The notes beneath the pieces are model-generated. The model worked only from the letters and a program-made list of their open reading frames with translations. It had not been told where the DNA came from and ran no database searches. Below, piece after piece: positions 1 through 7,978 of a stretch of DNA of 64,000 bases. Location of the stretch: contig NZ_CP089301.1 in assembly GCF_021227995.1 (NCBI RefSeq), positions 3,658,001 through 3,722,000 of the forward strand, written 5' to 3'. The position numbers and the translations under genes are program-made. Every line of letters begins with the position of its first letter. Positions within the stretch are counted from its first letter, which is position 1. The DNA comes from Novosphingobium kaempferiae. Lineage in GTDB: Bacteria > Pseudomonadota > Alphaproteobacteria > Sphingomonadales > Sphingomonadaceae.

Positions 1-317
1 CGCTCGACATCGCCAAGGGCCTGATCGACGAGGGCTTCCACCCGATGACGGTCTACTTCCCGCTCGTGGTGAAGGGCGCGATGCTGGTCGAGCCGACCGA
101 GACCGAGAGCAAGGCGGGCCTCGACCGCTTCATCGCCTCGCTGCGTTCGCTGGCCGAGCGTGCGAAGGCCGGTGACGAGAGCCTGCACTCCGCGCCGCAC
201 TTCGCGCCGCGCAGGCGCCTTGACGAAACCCTCGCCGCACGCAAGCCTGTGCTGGTGTGGCAGGGCGAACCGGGCGTTCCGGGCACGCCCTCGCTCAGCG
301 AGATCGGGGGAAGCTGA
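1..317 (+). CDS. gcvPB: Glycine dehydrogenase (decarboxylating) subunit 2, 3' part
   Basis: This is the C-terminal end of the P2 subunit of the two-subunit P-protein, the PLP-dependent decarboxylase of the glycine cleavage system. The reading frame enters the window at base 3 and gives about 104 residues. The stretch reading [11 protein letters not shown] followed by [11 protein letters not shown] is the characteristic conserved C-terminal region of the family, near the end of the second half of the P-protein. The PLP lysine and the N-terminal two thirds lie outside the window. The stop is 26 bases before the next start, so the two genes may be co-transcribed. Identification is firm for the family; the rest of the operon (gcvT, gcvH, gcvPA) would be expected just upstream but is not visible. 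Confidence 0.9.
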   Translation, partial: LDIAKGLIDEGFHPMTVYFPLVVKGAMLVEPTETESKAGLDRFIASLRSLAERAKAGDESLHSAPHFAPRRRLDETLAARKPVLVWQGEPGVPGTPSLSEIGGS

Positions 318-343
318 TACAGATGGGGGAAGGTGGACGGTCC

Positions 344-844
344 ATGGCGACGTATCTGCCGCTGGCGATTTTCGTCGGCATCATGGCGCTGCGCATGATG
401 CGGATGAAGAAGGCCCGGCCGCTTCGCCTTCCCCTGTTGTGGATCATGCCGCTGTTCGTGACGGCGGCGGTCGCGCTGGCGTTCTACGGCATGCCCCCGA
501 GCGGCCTCGGTTGGCTCTGCGCGGCGGCGGGTGTCGTCGTCGGCGGGGCCATCGGCGCGCAGCGGGCGCGGCTGATGCACCTGCATATCGAGGGTGAGGG
601 CAGCAAGGCGCGCGTGATGATGCGCCAGTCGCCGCTGGCGATCCTGCTGATCGTCGCGGTCTTCATCGCCCGCCGCTTCGTCCTGCCGTCCGGCGGGATG
701 CAGGGCTCAGGTCATCCGGCGGGCAATGCGCTGCTGGTGATGGACGCCACGCTGGGCTTCGCGCTCGGCATGGTCGTGGCGCTGCGCCTTGTCCTTTGGC
801 TGCGCGCGCGGACCATGGTGGCCAATCACGTCTTCGACGCCTGA
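344..844 (+). CDS. CcdC-like / DUF1453-type membrane protein
   Basis: A 166-residue inner-membrane protein with about four hydrophobic segments (roughly residues 2-16, 29-44, 49-65 and 94-112, with a last one near 130-150), separated by short Arg/Lys-rich loops such as LRMMRMKKARPLR. The arrangement resembles the CcdC/DUF1453 family of small polytopic proteins, whose function is not established. I chose the ATG at 344 because a GGGGGAAGG stretch lies 10-18 bases upstream; an in-frame ATG at 323 is an alternative, and the longer open frame back to 257 overlaps gcvPB and is unlikely. It follows gcvPB on the same strand. I infer only a membrane location. Confidence 0.65.
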   Translation: MATYLPLAIFVGIMALRMMRMKKARPLRLPLLWIMPLFVTAAVALAFYGMPPSGLGWLCAAAGVVVGGAIGAQRARLMHLHIEGEGSKARVMMRQSPLAILLIVAVFIARRFVLPSGGMQGSGHPAGNALLVMDATLGFALGMVVALRLVLWLRARTMVANHVFDA

Positions 845-854
845 GGCGTCGCGA

Positions 855-986
855 TCAATTTATAGCGTTGGATCCCGCCTGGCCGACTGACTCGATGTCG
901 CGGCCGAGGCCCTTCACGGTGTTGCAGGCCGTGGCGGTGAAAAGCACGCCGCTCAGGATCATGGCGGCGAGAATCTTCCTGGTCAT
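855..986 (-). CDS. Entericidin A/B-family small lipoprotein (copy 2)
   Basis: A 43-residue peptide starting MTRKILAAMIL, with a hydrophobic signal segment ending in TATAC, then CNTVKGLGRDIESVGQAG. The Cys followed by NTV/NTT-K/R-G-x-G-x-D is the hallmark of entericidin-type lipoproteins, very short lipid-anchored envelope peptides. In Escherichia coli the pair ecnA/ecnB has been described as an antidote/toxin pair; whether that applies here is unknown. An AAGGACC sequence precedes the ATG. It lies downstream of a close paralogue on the same strand (1109-1240) with a hairpin between them. It is too short for usual ORF thresholds but the lipobox and family motif make it convincing. Confidence 0.82.
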   Translation of the reverse strand: MTRKILAAMILSGVLFTATACNTVKGLGRDIESVGQAGSNAIN

Positions 987-1051
987 CGAATGCTTGGTCC
1001 TTGGTTCGTCCTGTCGGACTAGCCCAAGTTTCGATGCCGGGAAAGATGGCA

Positions 1052-1084
1052 GGCAGGCCCCGGTCGGTGGCGTTGGGGCCTGCC
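1052..1084 (-). terminator. Hairpin between the two entericidin genes
   Basis: A perfect 10-bp inverted repeat, GGCAGGCCCC at 1052-1061 and GGGGCCTGCC at 1075-1084, with a 13-nt loop. It lies between the stop of the first small lipoprotein gene and the start of the second. The T-tract after it on the minus strand is weak (ATCTTTCCC), so it may attenuate rather than fully stop transcription, giving unequal expression of the two paralogues. That role is inference. Confidence 0.55.
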
Positions 1085-1108
1085 CGTCAATCCGTCAGTC
1101 GAACGCGA

Positions 1109-1240
1109 TCAGTTGATCGCATCCTGTCCGGCCTGGCCGACCGACTCGACGTCGCGACCCGCACCCTTGACGGTGTTGCAGGCTGCAGCGGAGAAAACGA
1201 TGCCGCCGGCGACCAGGGCGAGAACGAGTTTCTTGACCAT
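1109..1240 (-). CDS. Entericidin A/B-family small lipoprotein (copy 1)
   Basis: A 43-residue peptide starting MVKKLVLALVAGG, with a lipobox-like SAAAC and then CNTVKGAGRDVESVGQAGQDAIN. Length and sequence match the entericidin family closely. An AAAAGGAACACGAAG ribosome-binding region lies directly before the ATG. It has the same length as the copy at 855-986 and most residues from the lipid-anchored Cys to the end are the same, so the two are a tandem duplication. The mature peptides would be about 23 residues, anchored in the envelope by the N-terminal Cys. The precise function is unknown. Confidence 0.85.
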   Translation of the reverse strand: MVKKLVLALVAGGIVFSAAACNTVKGAGRDVESVGQAGQDAIN

Positions 1241-1312
1241 CTTCGTGTTCCTTTTTTCGGTGCGGCGGGGTGGTCCTCATGCCGCGCACGGGTCTGAACA
1301 CGCAAGGTCAGG

Positions 1313-2293
1313 TCAGGTTCCAGCCTCTTCCGTAGCGCCTTCGTCGATGGCCGAGGTCGGCGAGACGCGGCGGGCGAGGAAATGCTCGCGCGAGGTGATG
1401 ATGAGGCCCGCCGCAACGATGATCGGCGCGCCCAGCCACATCGCGGCGGAAGGAACGTGGCCCCAGATCGTCCAGCCGTAGAGCGTCGCCCAGATCAATG
1501 CGGTGTAGTCCATCACCACGACGGTTGCCACCTGCCCGAAGCGCAGGGCCGAGGTGATGAGGAACTGCGCTAGCGTTCCGGCGAGGCCGATGCCGAGAAG
1601 CAGGAGCCACTCGTATGTCCCGTGCGAGGTGGCGTAGAACGGCAGGACCACGGCGGTCATCAGTGCGCCGTAGAACGCAAACCAGAACACGCACGATATC
1701 GGCGCTTCGGTGCGGGAGAGGTCGCGGATCTGGAAGCTGACGATGGCGACGATCAGCCCCGCGCCGAGGCCCGCCGCGAGGCCGAGCGGCGGGACGGGGG
1801 CGCTGCCGGGTTGCGCGATGACCAGCACGCCGATGAAGCCCAGCACCACTGCGGTCAAGCGCCACGGCCCGACCTTCTCGCGCAGGACGAGCGCGGTGAT
1901 GAGCACGGCGAACAGCGGCGTCGTGAAGCCCAGCGTCGTGCCCACCGGCAGCGGCAGCAGGGTGGCCGCGCCGATGTTGCAGCACAGGCCGAGCGTCCCC
2001 GTCGTCGCACGCATTGCATGACTGCCCATGCGGCGGGTGCGCAGCAGGCCGAGGTTGCCGGTCGCCGCCAGCCAGCCGAGGATGATCGGCACCGCCATCG
2101 CCTGCCGCCAGAACACCAGTTCCGGCAGCGATACGCCCGCCTCTCCCGCGACCTTCACCAGCATGAACATCGTCGAGAGCATCACCATGGCCATGAGGCG
2201 AAGGGCGATGGCGAGCATCGGGCGGTCGGCGCGGGGAGGCTTTGCGGCAGCGTTCACGAGACGGCGCTTTAACTCCGCCTCGCCCGAGGGCAA
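1313..2293 (-). CDS. EamA-family (DMT superfamily) transporter
   Basis: A 326-residue protein with about ten hydrophobic segments arranged as two EamA repeats, the usual topology of the drug/metabolite transporter superfamily (for example RhtA/YdcZ-like exporters). The first repeat starts near residue 27 (LAIALRLMAMVML) and the second near residue 170 (LAAGLGAGLIVAIV). Arg/Lys-rich loops such as LLRTRRMG mark cytoplasmic connections. The substrate cannot be read from the sequence; family members export amino acids, purines or other metabolites. It is divergent from the small gene at 2302, with only 8 bases between the two starts, so the promoters must overlap the other coding region. Confidence 0.85.
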   Translation of the reverse strand: MPSGEAELKRRLVNAAAKPPRADRPMLAIALRLMAMVMLSTMFMLVKVAGEAGVSLPELVFWRQAMAVPIILGWLAATGNLGLLRTRRMGSHAMRATTGTLGLCCNIGAATLLPLPVGTTLGFTTPLFAVLITALVLREKVGPWRLTAVVLGFIGVLVIAQPGSAPVPPLGLAAGLGAGLIVAIVSFQIRDLSRTEAPISCVFWFAFYGALMTAVVLPFYATSHGTYEWLLLLGIGLAGTLAQFLITSALRFGQVATVVVMDYTALIWATLYGWTIWGHVPSAAMWLGAPIIVAAGLIITSREHFLARRVSPTSAIDEGATEEAGT

Positions 2294-2301
2294 GGCATGG
2301 C

Positions 2302-2508
2302 ATGGACGATTCTCTCCGACTGATGGTGATTTGCGGAAGTCTGGCCGCCGTACTGGCGCTGGTGGCGTGGGTGGGGGATCACCGCCGCCATCGCCGCAGG
2401 CACATCGACCGGGTCGGCTTCATGCCGTGGACGACGATCTTCTTCTTCGCGCTGATGGTGGCGGTGCTGCTGCTGGGATTGTCGGCGCGGGAGTGGCTGG
2501 CGGGGTAG
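2302..2508 (+). CDS. Small two-helix membrane protein, unknown
   Basis: A 68-residue protein starting MDDSLRLMVICGSLAAVLAL. It has two hydrophobic segments (about residues 6-24 and 44-62) separated by a very basic loop, DHRRHRRRHIDR, which suggests an N-out/C-out hairpin with a cytoplasmic loop. I chose the ATG at 2302 over an in-frame start at 2242, which would lie inside the divergent EamA gene. I do not recognise the family and assign no function. Confidence 0.6.
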   Translation: MDDSLRLMVICGSLAAVLALVAWVGDHRRHRRRHIDRVGFMPWTTIFFFALMVAVLLLGLSAREWLAG

Positions 2509-2540
2509 GGGCGCTCTCCGCCGTTTCAGCACCATAACTT

Positions 2541-2615
2541 CGTCATTGCGAGCGTAGCGAAGCAATCCAGCGGGAGGGTAGGCCGCTGGATTGCTTCGCT
2601 CCGCTCGCAATGACG
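2541..2615. repeat. 75-bp palindromic intergenic repeat, copy 1
   Basis: Two 31-nt arms, starting CGTCATTGCGAGCGTAGCGA and ending in its near-perfect reverse complement, flank a variable 13-nt centre. Transcribed on either strand it would form a very stable hairpin. The same 75-bp element with a different centre occurs at 20722-20796 and 59769-59843. It sits between the small membrane gene and the YceI gene. The family resembles REP/BIME-like or miniature inverted-repeat elements; no transposase is nearby. Confidence 0.9.
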
Positions 2616-2654
2616 AGAAGGGGGGCTACGGCCGGTAGCCAGCCTTTCGATAAA

Positions 2655-2687
2655 TTCGAACAAGCGCCGCGCGGCCCAATGTTCGAA
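2655..2687. promoter_or_regulatory. Inverted and direct repeats upstream of the YceI gene
   Basis: TTCGAAC at 2655-2661 is repeated in inverted orientation as GTTCGAA at 2681-2687. In addition CGAACAAG occurs directly at 2657-2664 and 2693-2700, 36 bp apart, close to an integral number of helical turns. The cluster lies 105-137 bp before the YceI start in an otherwise non-coding 176-bp gap. The spacing is compatible with an operator for a dimeric regulator; the regulator is not identifiable here. Confidence 0.35.
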
Positions 2688-2791
2688 AAACCCGAACAAG
2701 TGCATCGACATTATCCGAGTGGCCGATTTCCGCCACGAATGGAAACGGGAGGGCGAGTGAAATCCTCCTCGCAACCCATTCGGAGTCCTCG

Positions 2792-3406
2792 ATGAATCGC
2801 ATCCTCATGTCGGCCTTCGCTGCCGCTTCCGTCCTTGTCGCCGCGCCGATCGTCGCCCAGCAGGCGGACACCAATGCCGCTGCGGTCCAGGCCGGGAACT
2901 ACGCGCTCGACAGTTCGCACACGCTGGTGCGCTTCACCGTCGACCACTTCGGCATCAGCGAGTTCTTCGGCACGCTGCCGGGCGCCAAGGGCACGCTTTC
3001 GCTCGATCCGAAGAACCTCGGCGCGGCGAAGTTGGACGTCTCGGTGCCGGTGGCGAGCGTCTCGACGACGAACAAGGTGCTCGACGAGGAATTGGTCAGC
3101 GCCGAGTGGTTCGACGCGGCGCAGTATCCGGAAATGCGCTTCGTCTCGACCAAGGTGGTGAAGACCGGCGCGCGAACCGCCGACATTTCCGGCAACCTGA
3201 CGTTCCATGGTGTGACCAAGCCGGTGACGCTGAAGGCGACCTTCAAGGCTGCCAACGTCAACCCGATGAACAAGGCCTACACGCTGGGCTTCAACGCCGT
3301 TGGCACGATCAGGCGCACCGAGTTCGGCGTCAGCAAGTACGCGCCGCTGGTCAGCGACGAGACGCAGATCGCGATCACCGCCGCGTTCGAGAAGCAGGCG
3401 AACTGA
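2792..3406 (+). CDS. YceI-family periplasmic lipid-binding protein
   Basis: A 204-residue protein with an N-terminal signal peptide (MNRILMSAFAAASVLVAAP, cleavage probably near residue 22) followed by a single YceI domain. The family forms a lipocalin-like beta barrel that binds polyisoprenoids such as ubiquinone. Family landmarks are YALDSSHTLVRFTVDHFG near residue 37, NKVLDEELVSAEWFDAAQYPEM near the middle, and GNLTFHGVTKPVTL towards the C-terminus. It is monocistronic by appearance, with its own upstream region carrying repeats. Periplasmic isoprenoid binding is family knowledge; a stress or quinone-handling role is inference. Confidence 0.92.
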   Translation: MNRILMSAFAAASVLVAAPIVAQQADTNAAAVQAGNYALDSSHTLVRFTVDHFGISEFFGTLPGAKGTLSLDPKNLGAAKLDVSVPVASVSTTNKVLDEELVSAEWFDAAQYPEMRFVSTKVVKTGARTADISGNLTFHGVTKPVTLKATFKAANVNPMNKAYTLGFNAVGTIRRTEFGVSKYAPLVSDETQIAITAAFEKQAN

Positions 3407-3443
3407 TCCGGGTGCGGGACGGTGCCTCGCGTCGTCCTGCCCG

Positions 3444-3773
3444 TTAGTGGCCGGTGGTCTTCGAGAACAGGTTCATCACCAGAACCCCGGCCATGATGAG
3501 GCCGATGCCTGCCATCGCAGGGGCGTCGAGCCGCTGCCCCTGCACGATCCACGCGATCAGCGCGATGAGAACGATGCCGACGCCAGACCAGATCGCATAG
3601 GCAATGCCGGTCGGAATATCGCGCAGCGCAAGCGACAGGCAGTAGAAGGCCACGCCATATCCCGTCGCCATGACAAGGGTCGGTACCAGTCGCGTGAACC
3701 CGGCCGACTGGCGCAGGAACGAGGTCGCGATCACTTCGGCGACGATGGCGATGCCAAGGTAGAGATAGCTCAT
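3444..3773 (-). CDS. SMR-family small multidrug/guanidinium exporter
   Basis: A 109-residue four-helix protein of the small multidrug resistance family (EmrE, SugE/Gdx, QacE). The essential membrane glutamate is present at residue 13 in the first helix (GIAIVAEVIAT). Other family landmarks are the second-helix GYGVAFYCLS and the third-helix IPTGIAYAIWSGVG, followed by IALIAWIVQGQ. The start at 3773 gives the standard SMR length; the longer frame adds 13 atypical residues. SMR proteins work as antiparallel dimers that exchange protons for cationic substrates. I cannot tell an exporter of quaternary ammonium compounds from a guanidinium exporter by eye; with a single gene, a homodimer is expected. 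Confidence 0.9.
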   Translation of the reverse strand: MSYLYLGIAIVAEVIATSFLRQSAGFTRLVPTLVMATGYGVAFYCLSLALRDIPTGIAYAIWSGVGIVLIALIAWIVQGQRLDAPAMAGIGLIMAGVLVMNLFSKTTGH

Positions 3774-3866
3774 CGGTGCAGGGTTAGAGCGCGGCTGCCC
3801 GAGCGGCAACACGGCGCTGGCAAGGCATGCTTTCCTACAGGGCGGGATTCGCGTCTAACATCGCGG

Positions 3867-5156
3867 ATGCCAGCTCATCTGCCCCGCAACACCGGTCATG
3901 TCCGCGTGCCCGCTTTCACCCCGGTCCCGTTGCGGACGCGCAGCGACGGGTGGACGCCGGAACGGCAGGCGCGTTTTCTGGCCGGTCTGGCGCAGGGCAA
4001 CTCCGTGGAGCTTGCCGCGCGCATGGTCGGGCGCTCGCGGGAGACGGCCTATCGCCTGCGCCGTCGTCCCGGAGCGGGCGGTTTCGCGGCGGCGTGGGAC
4101 CGGTGCGTCGGCAGGAAAGCGAAGGTCCGGCGGAAGGTCACGCCCGAGGAGCGCGTGCAGCGTGTCCGCGTCGGGCTTCTCAAGCCGAGGATCTTCCGGC
4201 GGGAATACGTCGGTCTTGACGTAAACCTCGACAATCGCGCGCTTATTTCGCTGTGGGGCCAGTTCGCGCGGTCGCGGCGCAGGAAGCCCCGGCGCGATGC
4301 CGAGGGCCCTGCGGTTCGGTCGGCTGCTGCTTCAACTGAAAAGCGTGCTGCCCCCTCAGAGGCACGCTTCCAGATAGGCCTGATCGAAGCCGAACTGACG
4401 CGCCTTTTCCAGAGTATAGGGACGCAGGCCGGAGGGGCGGAACTCGCCGAGGATCTTGCCGTCGTCGGTCTCGTCGAGATACTCGAACTTGAACAGCTCC
4501 TGCGTGACGATGACGTCGCCTTCCATGCCGATCACTTCGGTGATGTTGGTTGTGCGGCGCGAACCGTCGCGCAGGCGCTTCACCTGCACGATGAGATCGA
4601 CCGACTCGGCGATCTGGCGGCTGATGGCTTCCTTGGGGATCTTGATGTCGCCCATCAGGATCATGTTCTCCATACGGCCGAGGCACTCGCGCGGGCTGTT
4701 GGCGTGGAGCGTACACATGGAGCCGTCGTGACCGGTGTTCATGGCGGCGAGCAGGTCGAAGCACTCGGCGCCACGGATTTCGCCCAGGATGATGCGGTCC
4801 GGGCGCATACGCAGGGCGTTTTTGACGAGGTCACCGATGGTGATCGCGCCCTGGCCTTCGAGGTTCGGTGGGCGGGTTTCGAGCGGCAGCCAGTGCGGCT
4901 GCTGGAGGCGGAGTTCGGCCGCGTCCTCGATGGTCAGCACGCGCTCGCCGGGGTCGATCATCTTCGACAGGGCGTTGAGCATGGTCGTCTTGCCCGAGCC
5001 GGTGCCGCCCGAGATGACGATGTTCATGCGGCAGGCACCGGCGATCTTGAGCGCGGTGGCCATCTTGTCGCTCATCGAACCGAAGTCCTTGAGCATGTCG
5101 ATGGTGATCGGCTTCTCGGAGAACTTACGGATCGAGATGGCGGTGCCGCGCAGTGA
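3867..5156 (+). CDS. Helix-turn-helix protein, C-terminal end not defined
   Basis: The first roughly 140 residues look like a genuine protein. After a basic N-terminus comes DGWTPERQARFLAGLAQGNSVELAARMVGRSRETAYRLRRRPGA, a helix-turn-helix of the transposase/phage-regulator type seen in many small sphingomonad proteins, followed by AAWDRCVGRKAKVRRKVTPEERV and a segment ending DNRALISLWGQFAR. Relatives normally stop soon after this motif. Here no in-frame stop occurs, and the frame runs on to 5156 as the antisense of cpaF, which cannot all be real coding. A +1 shift near 4285-4310 would end the protein at about 4377. Likely a degraded or frameshifted gene whose true 3' end is around 4300-4380. 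Start chosen at the ATG before PAHLPRNTGHVRVPAF. Confidence 0.4.
   Translation: MPAHLPRNTGHVRVPAFTPVPLRTRSDGWTPERQARFLAGLAQGNSVELAARMVGRSRETAYRLRRRPGAGGFAAAWDRCVGRKAKVRRKVTPEERVQRVRVGLLKPRIFRREYVGLDVNLDNRALISLWGQFARSRRRKPRRDAEGPAVRSAAASTEKRAAPSEARFQIGLIEAELTRLFQSIGTQAGGAELAEDLAVVGLVEILELEQLLRDDDVAFHADHFGDVGCAARTVAQALHLHDEIDRLGDLAADGFLGDLDVAHQDHVLHTAEALARAVGVERTHGAVVTGVHGGEQVEALGATDFAQDDAVRAHTQGVFDEVTDGDRALAFEVRWAGFERQPVRLLEAEFGRVLDGQHALAGVDHLRQGVEHGRLARAGAARDDDVHAAGTGDLERGGHLVAHRTEVLEHVDGDRLLGELTDRDGGAAQ
4341..4369 (-). terminator. Hairpin over the cpaF stop codon
   Basis: AAGCGTGC and GCACGCTT form an 8-bp perfect stem with a 13-nt loop, followed on the minus strand by TTTT continuing from the stem. 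The loop contains the cpaF TGA codon. It has the form of an intrinsic terminator directly at the end of cpaF. Confidence 0.55.
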
Positions 5157-5882
5157 CAGCGGGGGCACGATCACGTTGACGCGGCTGCCGTCCTTGAGGC
5201 GGGCGTCGGCCAGCGGCGTGGTCTGGTCGACGCGGCGGCCGACCTGGTTGACGATGCGCTGGGCGATCTGGAACAGGTGCTGCTCGTCGCGGAACTTGGT
5301 CGGCGCGAGTTGGAGGCGGCCCTTCTTTTCGATGTAGGTCTGGTTCGGGCCGTTGACCATGATGTCGGAGATGTCGGGGTCGTTCAGCAGCTCTTCGAGC
5401 GGACCGAAGCCGAGCAGTTCGTCGATCAGCACCTTCTCCAGCGCGAACTGCTCGCGGCGGTTGAAGGTGATCTTGAGCTCGGCGAGAACCTCCATGATGA
5501 TGGGGCGGAACTCTTCGGACAGCTCATCCTTGGTGAGCGTGGCGGCGGCCTCGGGATCGACGCGCTCCAGCAGGCGGGGGAGCACTTGTTCCTTGATCTT
5601 GTGGATCGAGGCTTCGAAGCCGTTCTGCTCGGACTCCGCGTGGACCGCGTTGGCGCGGTCGGCAAGGCGAGACATGGCATCGTCGCGCGAAGGGGCGAGG
5701 GACTCGCCGGGGATCGGCGGGAACTGGTCGCCGGGGACCGGCGCGCCGCCGGGAACCGGCGCGCCGCCGGGAACCGCGGGCGCCTTTTCCGCGCCGCCCT
5801 TGAGCGGCTTTGCCACGCCGAATGCCGGACGGGCGCCCTGGCCCATCCCACCAATACCGCTACGCCGACCGAATGCCGTCAT
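4356..5882 (-). CDS. cpaF: CpaF/TadA-type secretion ATPase
   Basis: A 508-residue hexameric ATPase of the type II/IV secretion superfamily that powers Flp/Tad pilus assembly. The first 65 residues are a low-complexity, proline-rich linker with a tandem PGGAPV repeat. An N-terminal helical domain spans about 85-165, and the ATPase domain follows with DPDISDIMVNGP near 170, Walker A GGTGSGKT at 292-299, the aspartate box VLTIEDAAEL near 315, Walker B-like RIILGEIRG near 360, and the His box GSMCTLHANS near 385. Normally cpaF lies with cpaABCE and tadBC. Here none of these is adjacent, so the gene is an orphan in this window. A hairpin sits over its stop codon. Confidence 0.95.
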   Translation of the reverse strand: MTAFGRRSGIGGMGQGARPAFGVAKPLKGGAEKAPAVPGGAPVPGGAPVPGDQFPPIPGESLAPSRDDAMSRLADRANAVHAESEQNGFEASIHKIKEQVLPRLLERVDPEAAATLTKDELSEEFRPIIMEVLAELKITFNRREQFALEKVLIDELLGFGPLEELLNDPDISDIMVNGPNQTYIEKKGRLQLAPTKFRDEQHLFQIAQRIVNQVGRRVDQTTPLADARLKDGSRVNVIVPPLSLRGTAISIRKFSEKPITIDMLKDFGSMSDKMATALKIAGACRMNIVISGGTGSGKTTMLNALSKMIDPGERVLTIEDAAELRLQQPHWLPLETRPPNLEGQGAITIGDLVKNALRMRPDRIILGEIRGAECFDLLAAMNTGHDGSMCTLHANSPRECLGRMENMILMGDIKIPKEAISRQIAESVDLIVQVKRLRDGSRRTTNITEVIGMEGDVIVTQELFKFEYLDETDDGKILGEFRPSGLRPYTLEKARQFGFDQAYLEACL

Positions 5883-5994
5883 GAAACCGTGAACCTCAAA
5901 CGCTGCCCGATCGGGCGCGATCAGTGCTGAATGAAGGCACTGTTAAGGTTGAAACTTTGATAACTTACTAATGCCCCGGATCGGGTGGAGGCGC

Positions 5995-6273
5995 ATGGAC
6001 GACGATACGAAGACCTGCTGGCTCTGCGCCCGGCCACTGGGAAGAAAGGTGGAATGGCATCATCCGGTGCCCAGGAGCCGGGGCGGGCGCGAGACCGTGC
6101 CGCTCCATCCGATCTGCCATCGCACGATCCATGCGACTCTCGGCAACGCACAGCTGGCGCGGATGAAGCCTGAGGCGGCGGTACTGCTGCAAGTGGAGGA
6201 GATCGGGCGGTTCGTGCGCTGGGTGGCTGGAAAGCCGCCGGACTTCCACGCACCGACCCGGCGGCGGAAATAG
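5995..6273 (+). CDS. Small HNH-nuclease-fold protein
   Basis: A 92-residue protein with a compact HNH/zinc-finger signature: CWLCARPLGRKVEWHHPVPRSRG, then PLHPICHRTIH. The paired Cys residues, the HH dyad and the later CH pair match an HNH endonuclease beta-beta-alpha-metal core. The ATG at 5995 has GGTGGAGG just upstream, whereas the in-frame ATG at 5971 has no visible ribosome-binding site. It is divergent from cpaF, with about 110 bp between them. The function is unknown; standalone small HNH proteins can be nucleases for DNA processing or remnants of mobile elements. No other mobile genes are near. Confidence 0.75.
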   Translation: MDDDTKTCWLCARPLGRKVEWHHPVPRSRGGRETVPLHPICHRTIHATLGNAQLARMKPEAAVLLQVEEIGRFVRWVAGKPPDFHAPTRRRK

Positions 6274-6288
6274 AGGCACGACGCAAAA

Positions 6289-6318
6289 CGGGCGGACGGT
6301 CTTTCGACCGCCCGCCCG
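6289..6318. terminator. Terminator between HNH gene and ilvC
   Basis: A 13-bp stem with one mismatch (CGGGCGGACGGTC at 6289-6301, GACCGCCCGCCCG at 6306-6318) and a TTTC loop. On the minus strand it is followed by a short T run (CGTTTTGC), so it fits a terminator for ilvC; it can also serve the convergent HNH gene. Confidence 0.8.
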
Positions 6319-6341
6319 CCGCAAGGATCTCGCTTAGAAGA

Positions 6342-7397
<1,056 letters not shown>

Positions 7398-7444
7398 TTA
7401 TCGATCCAAGCGCCGTCCCGGGCGGGGCGGCGCAAATTTGAAAC

Positions 7445-7963
7445 TCAGGCTTCCTCGGGCCCACGCGCCATCGCGACGATCCCGGTGCGTCCGACTTCCA
7501 CAAGGCCGAGGTCGCGCATCAGCGCCACGAAGCTGTCGATCTTGTCCGGCGCGCCGGTCATCTCGAAGATGAAGCTCTCGGTCGTGGTATCGACCGGGCG
7601 CGCACGGAAAACCTCGGCGATGCGCAGCGCCTCGACGCGCTTGTCGCCGACGCCCGCCACCTTCACGAGCGCGAGTTCGCGTGCGACGTGAGGGCCGACC
7701 TCGGTGAGGTCCACCACCTTGTGGACCGGCACCAGCCGTTCAAGCTGCGCGTGGATCTGGTCGATCTGGCTGCGCGGCCCGTGGGTGACGATCGTGATCC
7801 GGCTTACCGCGTGATTGTCGGTGATGTCGGCCACGGTGAGGCTGTCGATGTTGTAGCCGCGCGCGGTGAAAAGCCCGGCGATCTTGGCGAGGATGCCCGC
7901 CTCGTTGTCGACCGTGACGGTCAGGACGTGCCGTTCCTCGGCTTCATGCTGGATATGCATCAT
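7445..7963 (-). CDS. ilvN: Acetolactate synthase small (regulatory) subunit
   Basis: A 172-residue regulatory subunit of acetohydroxyacid synthase. An N-terminal ACT domain (HVLTVTVDNEAGILAKIAGLF, then GYNIDSLTV) binds valine for feedback inhibition. The second half (ARELALVKV..., then AEVFRARPVDTTTES and FEMTGAPDKIDSF) is the conserved activation domain. Length is typical for the IlvN/IlvH class. The gene starts 15 bases after the ilvB stop, so translation is probably coupled. Confidence 0.97.
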   Translation of the reverse strand: MMHIQHEAEERHVLTVTVDNEAGILAKIAGLFTARGYNIDSLTVADITDNHAVSRITIVTHGPRSQIDQIHAQLERLVPVHKVVDLTEVGPHVARELALVKVAGVGDKRVEALRIAEVFRARPVDTTTESFIFEMTGAPDKIDSFVALMRDLGLVEVGRTGIVAMARGPEEA

Positions 7964-7978
7964 TGTTCGTCTCGTTCC

